27,215 nt of DNA from Haplosporangium gracile (taxonomy: Eukaryota > Mortierellomycota > Mortierellomycetes > Mortierellales > Mortierellaceae): NCBI GenBank assembly GCA_015499985.1, contig JAAAUF010000565.1, positions 1-27,215 of the forward strand. Direction: 5' to 3'. The position numbers and the translations under genes were made by a program. This document shows positions 19,969 through 27,215 of the stretch, piece by piece (position 1 is the stretch's first letter; each line of letters opens with the position of its first letter). The notes under the pieces were generated by a model that saw only the letters and a program-made list of their open reading frames with translations, had not been told where the DNA came from and did not search any database.

Positions 19969-22488
19969 CTAACGGCGAGGGACACCACGACCACGGCCAC
20001 GGGGTGCTCCGCGAGCGTTGGCGGCTGGGTTAGAACTCTGGGGGCTCTTGACAGTCTCGTCGACAGACAAGATCAAGCAGGCAGCCTCGGTGGCAGCAGC
20101 CATGGCGTTGGTTTTGACCAGTGCGGGCTCCCAGACAAAAGCCTTCATGTTATCTGCAATCGACTCGGACTCGATATCAACACCGCACCACATCTCGCCG
20201 TCAGCGTGCTTCATCCTCAACTTGTTTAGGATATCAGTGGCATCGAAACCGGCATTGTCGCAAAGCTGGCGGGGGATGACCTCGAGGGCCTTGGCGAAAG
20301 CCCCAACAATCAACTGCTGCTTTCCGGCAATGGTCTTGGAGTGATCACGGAGGTATTTGGAAACCTCCATCTCGGTAGCTCCACCTCCTGCAACGACCAA
20401 CGAGTTCTTGATCGCCCTGCGGACAATCATAATGGCATCGTGCAACGATCTCTCGACCTCAGCAATGAATTGCTCAGCACCTCCTCTCAAAATCAAAGTG
20501 CAGGTCTTGGCCTGAGCGCATCCCTGGAAAAAGTTGAAACGCTCTCCTCCAATCTGCTTCTCCTCAAAGGTTTCGCAAACACCCAAGTGCTTCTCCTCAA
20601 TATCTGTGCAGGTGGATTGAATAGATCCTCCGACTGCCTGGACAACACGGTTCAAATCTCCAGCGGGGACACGTCCAGCGCAGAAAATGTCACGGTCGGC
20701 AAAGTACTGGGTGGCCAAATCTCCAATGGGCAACTTGGACAAGACAACCTTGGCGCCAGTGGCAACAATTGCCTCCAGTTTGTCGTAGATGATCTTCCAC
20801 TCCGCATCGACAATCTTTTGGTATTCCTGTAAAAGTCGTAATCAGGCAGGTTATCCCGGTGGAATAGAGTGCAAAAAGAGAGCTTGTTAGGACTGTGTTT
20901 CAATGCATTATCACTTCCATGTAAGATATTCCATATTATCAAGGACAAAAGTCGTTCAACACTTACATCGACAGCCTCGACGCGGACCTCGGCGTTGTCT
21001 CTCTCGGCCTTCAACTCCAGCTCGACGTTCAAGGACAAGACCTTGGGGTTCTTAAAGCTCTTGGGCTGCTGCTCGAATCCGGCGTAGGAGAAGGTCTTCT
21101 TGAAAGCAACACCGTCAACCAAAAGCGAGTCCTGCATAGCGCCTCCAGTGACTCTCTTCATTCCGATCAAGTTCTCGTCCAGCTCCTCTTGATCCAAGTG
21201 CAGGACGGCGTCGACGACCATCTTTGTAAAGAATTCTGTCTGGGAGTGAATCAACTTTGACGACATGGCGGTGGCGGCGCACTTCTCGAGCAGCGAACGG
21301 AACTCTGCCTCGTCCTTTCTCTCGACAGAGACGGCAATTTCCTTGACCTTGTTGATAGCCAGCTGTGCTGCACGACGGTAGCCCTTGATAATGACCTGGG
21401 GGTTGACGCCCTCCTCCACGTACGAACGGATCTCCTTCAATAGCTCTCCTGCAAGCAAAACGACCGAAGTGGTTCCGTCTCCGACCTCGGCATCCTGAGA
21501 GCGGGCAATATCAACAAGGGTCTTGGCGGCAGGGTGAACAATATCAAGCAACTTCATGATCGTAGCGCCGTCGTTGGAGATTGTAACGGTGCCTGTTGTT
21601 TTTTCGGCCCATAATAAAATCAGCCATAGCAACATAAGAAAAATTGTGTTAAGAAACGACTTGAGAGACCCTTTTGCAATGCAACTGAGAGTAACAATCA
21701 CCATCTATGACACGAGAGATCCTGACAGTTGGTGTAACACACGTACCCTTCTCATCAACAATCAACTTGTCCATGCCGCGGGGGCCGAGGGTAGTCCTGA
21801 CGGTGTCGACGACGGCCAAGCAGGCATTGATATTGGACAAGAGTTGACCCTTGCCCTGGGAAGAGTCGGTACCATCCTTAAGGAGGATAATTTGTGGTTG
21901 CTGCAGAAGCATCGGAAATATAGGGAGAAAAAAGTGCTGGTTAATAAAAATGCTCTTGTCAAGCAAAATGCATATCATTGGCGAGAATGTAGTGTCGTTT
22001 CTGCGATGTTTTTTTTCTTCAATCCGGTGGAAAAAAGAGACTTGCGCAAGCGGCAAACAATGGCCGTTTGGGGGAGAGGCGACGTGAGGTGCGATTGATA
22101 ATATTAAGGCGATGGGCAACAGCTGATCAGCCAGTTTTATCCCGTATCGCGCCTGTAAGCAAGGTCTTATTCCATTTTCTAATACCAACCACAAGTTCCA
22201 CTGGCGTCAGTGCCTTTACTGCGTGTCCAACAATGTGGTTGTTGTAGTGATGAAGCGGTCCAATTCCTGGAGATCTCCTTTTTTTGTTTTTGTCCTTGGC
22301 TGTAAACGTCACAGAGCAAGGCGAGATGCTGTTTGTCTTGAAGGCTAGAATGTGGCAGGGCGTTCTCTGAGACGGATCTCTCAAGCATGCTGATGTTCTG
22401 GCGAGAGAGGGGGAAGGCGTGCCATTCGATGCAATTGGCGGGTATAGAGTGCAAGGAGTATTACCATCATCTGCTGTTGGCGCGACAT
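19969..22488 (-). CDS. CCT7: T-complex protein 1 subunit eta (CCT7)
   Basis: Four exons in transcription order: 22488-22465, 21900-21747, 21592-20967 and 20826-19969; 553 aa, close to the human protein (543 aa). It is one of eight paralogous subunits of the TRiC/CCT chaperonin, the cytosolic double ring that folds actin, tubulin and many other proteins with ATP. Group II chaperonin motifs are present: [29 protein letters not shown], the nucleotide-binding [16 protein letters not shown] (about residues 90-105), [18 protein letters not shown] and [11 protein letters not shown]. Eta-type features include [15 protein letters not shown] at the N terminus, [17 protein letters not shown], and [21 protein letters not shown], followed by [11 protein letters not shown]. 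The C-terminal tail is Gly/Arg-rich ([13 protein letters not shown]), as in other eta subunits. The first exon codes only eight residues (MSRQQQMM) and is followed by a 564-nt intron. That first exon is the least certain part; the rest is secure. Confidence 0.95.
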
Positions 22489-22904
22489 TGTGTGTAAAGG
22501 TTGGGGGAGGGTGGAAAGGGGAGGAAGGGAGGTGATGAGGGATGTGTGAGAGAAGCCAAAGGGACAAAGGGACTCCTTGTAACGGTGCTGATCTGTCTGG
22601 GTTGCAGTTAAGGGTAGCGACTGGAATAACGAAATGTTCTTTTGGCTTCTTTTTTTCAGGGGAACGGACGCGCCTCTTACGCCTGCGGTGGGAAGCTGAG
22701 ATTAACACGAAAACAAGCCTGGTTGAAACTACAACTACAATTTTAAAATCAATAGTCAATGGTTTATGTATTACAATGGGAAGAAAGAAGGAGAAGACAA
22801 AAGAAGGGGAGGAAAAAAGAACTATTCTATGGCATGACGAGAAAATAAAGAGAAATGCTGGGGACACTTGTTTCAATCGGTCCTAACTACAAAAGAAAGG
22901 TCGA
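22489..22904. promoter_or_regulatory. Gap between MRPL22 3' end and CCT7 promoter
   Basis: A 416-bp gap between two genes on the minus strand. The minus strand is pyrimidine-rich near 22770-22860 and 22490-22540, as in other promoters in this window. I see no tRNA or conserved ORF, and no perfect heat-shock element. A minus-strand open frame (22127-22876) crosses it and the CCT7 first intron but shows no recognisable domain. Confidence 0.4.
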
Positions 22905-24259
22905 CTACCAGTTGTAGGTACGAGTGGGATTATAGATGGGCTTATCCTCGATCAAGGGCGTCCAGACCTTCTTGGTCTGCTTCCAGCCGCGAATGTTTCT
23001 CCTCGTCGCACGACCAGCTTCCGTGCTCTCAGGCTGGCGCTCCTTAAGGGTGAACTTGAGATGTGCAGTAGGGTGGTGCATTACACCGAATTTACCACGG
23101 GCGTGGGTCTTGATGCGACGATGGTAAATACCCTTTCCAACCCAAGCACGATCTATACTCCCATAAAGACATCGCCCATATCACACGAAGTTAAAATTTG
23201 ATTTATACTTGAAAAATACCAAAACAGGGAGATGAAAAGGACCACTTACCGACATAGAGCTTGCTGGCATCCATAGCGTACTTTTCCTGTGTGGTGGCGT
23301 TGGTCCTGGCAAAGGCCAAGGTGTTCATGACACGCTTTCCAGGGCGCTTCTGAGAAAACTCCATCTGATTGATGGCATTCTGAATATCAAGGCCCTTGAT
23401 CTGGTTGGCGAGAAGGCGCAACTTCTTGGTGCTCGTCTTGAAGTTGGCAGTCGAGAATTGGTACTGGAATGAGTTGAAATAGAAATAAAGGCCGAGTAGA
23501 GTATTAGAATCCTGTCTCAAGGCAGCTCGTTGCATCTTAAATATCTGCTCAATGGCCAAAACACGGTGCCCTGAAATTCCGTGGATCAGGCAAGTGTTCC
23601 GCTAGCCTACGCCATCAAATGTACACTCTCCGTCAATTTTCCTGTCCAGTCCATATAGCCCCTTCAGTAAAAAAAAGATCTGAAGAGGCGTCTCAAGCCC
23701 CACATCGATCCTTTTGAGTCTCCAGTGCAAGTGGAAATCTCGCCCTGAAAGTCATACCTCCTTGACTGTTGCTTTTCCACCCTGCTCAACAGGAACTTCA
23801 TTGACATGTGCGCTAACATCTCCGAACAAAGAAGAAGCGCCGAGCTCGGGTCTGATGGGGTTCATGGTGTTCTTTTGCTCAGCGAATCTGAGGGCCACGG
23901 CGTGGAAGCCGCGAGGAGTCGACTGAGTTAAGCTAAACGCCACATGTCACAAAGGAATCAATTAGTTGCTGAGAGATAAACAGTATGTCTGAAGATTTTT
24001 TTTTTGTATGCTCCACCCCGAGTTGTTGTTTTTTTTTTTGTCTAGTGCCACCGCCGTTGTCAACAAGGCGTTACGTCTTTCCATAGTGGTTTGTCGATGT
24101 GATTGTTGTGGTCCAGGCTGTGCTTTTTATGTATTTTTTTTTGTTCCTGAATCCTTTAAAAACTGTCAGAGTGCTGAGACTAAACTGATGAGCGCGGTAC
24201 CTCTTGAAGGCCGAGATGGGCTGGTGTGTGCGGAATGCGGTCTTCAATGCGCCAAACAT
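22905..24259 (-). CDS. MRPL22: Mitochondrial large-subunit ribosomal protein uL22m
   Basis: Four exons in transcription order: 24259-24201, 23932-23758, 23463-23250 and 23152-22905; 231 aa. The protein is part of the mitochondrial large ribosomal subunit, lining the exit tunnel next to 23S-type rRNA. The N terminus (MFGALKTAFRTHQPISAF) is basic, lacks acidic residues and is followed by SLTQSTPRGFHAVALRFA, fitting a cleavable mitochondrial presequence. The uL22 fold covers about residues 79-215: STKKLRLLANQIKGLDIQNAINQMEFSQKRPGK, then the late loop RAWVGKGIYHRRIKTHARGKFGVM and strand HLKFTLKE. The C-terminal extension ends in YNPTRTYNW. All phases close. The start is the only ATG that gives a presequence directly before the first intron. 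The assignment is firm for the family and for the mitochondrial version. Confidence 0.92.
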
Positions 24260-24557
24260 AGTGTAGGATGTGGTGCTGAGGATGGGAGGATTTGAAGGCA
24301 ACTCAGCGGACTAGAAGGGACATGCACGGCACTGATACCTCGGGGCTGTCTTGAGGGTTGCACAATGTCCCGTGCCTAGTGTCAACATCTAAGCCACAAA
24401 CAGTCACATGAATTTGAGGACCCTATGAAATTTTAATCTCGATTTTCAAGAACTCTTTTTCGTTGCTGCAAGTTGAGGCCACACATTATTGCCACTGCGG
24501 GTGAGGTACGGTAACAAATCACAGGATCGATAGGTGCAATTAGTCGCTCGTGACAAT

Positions 24558-24583
24558 GCGCCTTTTTATCCGATAAGAAGCGC
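24558..24583. promoter_or_regulatory. Imperfect palindrome with paired inverted GATA motifs
   Basis: Left arm GCGCCTTTTTATC (24558-24570), one C, then right arm GATAAGAAGCGC (24572-24583). The arms are complementary except for one extra C and one mismatch. The core TATCCGATA holds two inverted GATA sites. It lies about 300 bp upstream of MRPL22. Fungal GATA factors bind such sites; function here is inference. Confidence 0.4.
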
Positions 24584-25020
24584 CATGGGCTTGTGAGAAA
24601 CGATTATATAGAAGAAGGATAGCCCAAATTAAGAAAGAGGTAGCACTAAGGGAAGCACAAGTGTTTCCTTTTTACAATTAGTCTGCATCCGTGTGCAGAT
24701 CGAATTGATGTGGGAAACGTGAAGTGCAAGCGGGGAAAGACTGGAGAATGTTATCCCGCTCGCCCGGATGATCAGGTAGTGCGATTGTCTCCGTGGCATG
24801 CAGACTGTTTATAAGAAAAAAAGAAGAATTGTTGTTGTCAACATGAAAGACCTTTTAGAGATAAAAAGTGTCGGAGAAATTGTTGCACTGTACAGTACAT
24901 CAGAAAGAAGAAGAAGAGAGGAAGGAGCAGGGCAAAACTTTTTTGTGGTGGATGGTCTATGGACTGAGATGGATGTGGACGAATGGGCATCTTTATCTTC
25001 CCATTAAATGAACAATAACA

Positions 25021-25054
25021 GAGAGAGAAAGAGAGAGAAAGAGAGAGAAAGAGA
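25021..25054. repeat. Tandem repeat, three copies of GAGAGAGAAA
   Basis: Three perfect head-to-tail 10-nt units followed by GAGAAGAAGG. A simple purine microsatellite. Confidence 0.9.
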
Positions 25055-25390
25055 AGAAGGACACCAAAAGCAGGGTGCGCTCGGACGATGGACTGACCCC
25101 TGTAAATGTAAAAGTTACCCCATTCAATTCTAGATTCGATTCAAACGAACGCTCTTCGAAACAAAGAAAAAAAATATCAACAGCAACTCAGCTGCAGTGG
25201 ACAGAGAGGATGCCTTCCCCATTAGTCCGGTTGCAACGACAGTACAGATCGGAAACCTGATAAAAAGGAACGTCTGTCGTATCAGCACACGTTTCCGTAT
25301 CATTTGGTATTGGGCGAGAAGGGACAGCAGCTACCAAGGCTGCATTCCCATCACAGAACAATAAACACATTTTTATTTCAGGAACAAGAT

Positions 25391-25392
<2 letters not shown>

Positions 25393-25432
<40 letters not shown>
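25393..25432. repeat. AG dinucleotide microsatellite, about 20 units
   Basis: An uninterrupted AG run of about 40 nt in the non-coding region, likely to vary in length between strains. Confidence 0.95.
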
Positions 25433-25436
<4 letters not shown>

Positions 25437-26010
25437 GATGAATCGGATGCTGAGTAGGGACACTGTGAATCTACATTTTGAGCCAGGCCTGCACATACTC
25501 GCACAGACAACCAAACTTGGACAATTCCCAGAGTTTCTATGTCCCAGGGAATGCCAAAACGGATATCTTCAAATGATCAATAAAGTACAAGGCCCGTTGA
25601 GGAAACACGAATGATAGAACGGGATGTTGTTTGTTTATTATTATTGTCGTTGTTGTTGTCTAAAGTGAAGGTACGAGATACTGTGGTACATTTATCTGCA
25701 GAGTGACGAGAGCGAGAGCCAGTTATGTAGATATCATATCGCTGTTACACATGAATTATCATGTCTGATGTCAGAAGCATCTAATCTGCGCCCTCGCCCT
25801 GTTAAGGTTCATCCACTCTCTCTGATCACTTTCCTCCTTCACTTTTCCCCCGTCTCTCTCCTTCTCTGCTTCTCATCGTCAAAGGGCGAAAGAGAATGTA
25901 AAAATAATACGTCTCCTTCACATCATCGAAGTTCGCTGTGGTGGTCACAGTACCCCTTCCTCCTCTCCTTCCTTCTTTTTCTTGCACGCCTGCTAGTTTG
26001 TTTTTTAGTT

Positions 26011-26046
26011 GTTTTTTTTTTTTTTTTTGCTTGCTTGCTTGCTTGT
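26011..26046. repeat. T homopolymer followed by GCTT repeats
   Basis: A run of about 18 T is followed by four GCTT units on the plus strand, inside the CT-rich tract. No coding meaning. Confidence 0.85.
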
Positions 26047-27215
26047 TTTACCCGCGCCCTTCTTGCCCTTTTCAATATCTCTACTCTCCTTGTATTCTTC
26101 CTCTCACATTTATTTTGCATAACCTTGCCTAGGCCTCACATCTCTTACTCTTTCTTCCTCTCCTCGCTCACACGAGTGTCAGTGCTTGCTTTTTTTTTAT
26201 GTTTTCTTGGTCGTATTTTTTAGATACGAGTAGTGCGGGGGAGAAAAGGTAAACAAAAGTGGAGAAGCGGGTCGGAGGATGATCCTAAATGAATACACAT
26301 CACATATTCCCTCTCTCTGTCGCTCTTTCTATTTCTCCAACCAACAGAGAGGGAGAGACAACGTAACGAGAGAGTTCAAACCGGGTTTTAGTGTGTTCCG
26401 GGACATTAGTCGAATCAGTCGGCCGTGGTTCAAAAGCCATTTGATTTTTTTTATTGGTATTTTTTTTTCTTGTTCGTAATTGCGGAGTTGTCGTCTTTGT
26501 GCCTGTCGACAACCGGACAATGAGCACACAACATCACCAGACAGACAGAAGACAGACAGAGAAAGAAGACGACTCAACTTGACACACCAATTGAGTCTAG
26601 AAGCCTCAAGGGGTTATTGAATAGAATTAGCACTACAACTGAGAGAGAGATCGAAGAGAACTACATAATATACGAGTTGAACGACGAAAAAAATGAGGGG
26701 AGCTTTTGATCAAAGGCTCTATTTTTACCCTTGTTGTGGAAGGAAAAAGAAAAAAGAAAAGAATAGTACCAGCTGCACTCTCACACACTAACAGAGAGAG
26801 AATATAATGAGCGAAGAGGGAGACAAGGATGGAGTGGTGGATGATTCTTTGATGAAAGACAGAGCGAGATAGACTGAGTATGGGCAGCGAGTGGGTTGTC
26901 TTTGGTTTTGAAAGAGTTGAAATACCTGCCACCTTTATTTATTTTTTTATTCGTGGTGGAGGTAGAGACTCTTTCCCTTTCTGCTCCTCCCCCTTTTTCG
27001 TTTCCTTTCCCCGGATTGTCGCTATATTTTTCGGGACTTGTCTGATGCTCGTACTCATTCAGAACAGCACGAATATATATGTATCAGATAGACAGACAAG
27101 AAAAGGGACAATTTGACTGGAGTGTTCAGGAGATGGGCCAAAAGCAGAAGAAAGAAAAAAGAAAAAAAATAGATCAAGCCACTCTCTTCCTTGGTGCTGT
27201 TTTGGATGTGAGAAC

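Larger units (their letters stand above)
24260..27215. other. Gene-poor region with purine/pyrimidine tracts
   Basis: Nearly 3 kb without a gene I can support. The part next to 24260 is the MRPL22 promoter. The remainder holds simple repeats, a CT-rich plus strand at about 25790-26220 and a purine-rich plus strand at about 26640-26880. Open frames here (for example 25768-26223 plus, 26633-26932 minus) are low in complexity, hydrophobic or Ser/Leu-rich only because of the base bias. The CT-rich tract resembles the leader of MOCOS, so it may be the promoter or 5' leader of a gene starting beyond the right edge. I found no tRNA or other RNA gene. Confidence 0.5.

Noticed and set aside
22127..22876. 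Minus-strand open frame of 249 codons across CCT7 exon 1 and its first intron
   Set aside because: No recognisable domain, and it overlaps the CCT7 start region in another frame; probably a chance frame in pyrimidine-rich DNA.
25021..25054. Regular short repeats as a possible CRISPR-like array
   Set aside because: Units are contiguous purine microsatellites with no spacers, in a eukaryotic genome.
25768..26223. Plus-strand open frame of 151 codons with Leu/Phe/Ser runs that look like membrane helices
   Set aside because: The composition follows from the CT-rich DNA and T homopolymers; no good start context and no domain.
26374..26382. GTTCAAACC, similar to a tRNA B box
   Set aside because: No A box at proper distance and no cloverleaf could be drawn around it.

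Overview
The window is nuclear DNA of a filamentous or early-diverging fungus. It carries short GT-AG introns (mostly about 60 to 300 nt), pyrimidine-rich promoters, AATAAA-type poly(A) signals and clearly fungal protein families. Intron style, the decayed DUF4246-type gene and overall protein similarity make me favour Mucoromycota, probably Mortierellaceae; that placement is inference. I joined exons by hand, and the reading phase closes exactly for all seven intact gene models.

Layout from left to right. (1) IST1, an ESCRT-III regulator (+, 255-1660), has an ATF/CRE-like and an E-box motif in its short promoter. (2) 1661-3330 holds open frames I cannot assign and no convincing gene. (3) 3330-4620 on the minus strand is a heavily broken DUF4246-family gene. 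(4) 4620-5511 is the promoter region of the next gene. (5) MOCOS, the molybdenum cofactor sulfurase (+, 5512-8685), ends only 63 bp from (6) a DH-BAR-SH3 RhoGEF of the Tuba/DNMBP type (-, 8749-13126). (7) A very large CTK1/CDK12-type kinase with RD/RE-rich arms on both sides of the kinase domain (-, 13378-18861). (8) A small two-helix protein resembling the N-terminal part of Rcf2, with a polyserine tail (-, 19124-19685). (9) CCT7, the eta subunit of the TRiC/CCT chaperonin (-, 19969-22488). (10) MRPL22, mitochondrial ribosomal protein uL22m (-, 22905-24259). (11) 24260-27215 has no gene I can support; it is rich in purine/pyrimidine tracts and simple repeats.

The genes are ordinary housekeeping functions (endosomal sorting, Moco maturation, Rho signalling, transcriptional CDK, chaperonin, mitochondrial translation and possibly respiration). 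They share no pathway and form no operon-like unit. Five consecutive genes run leftward from 24.3 to 8.7 kb. I found no new multi-gene system, no RNA gene, no CRISPR array and no intact mobile element. The points most worth a second look are a probable 5-nt microexon in the RhoGEF, the changed cysteine pattern in MOCOS, the double RD/RE arms of the CDK, and the decayed DUF4246 copy.
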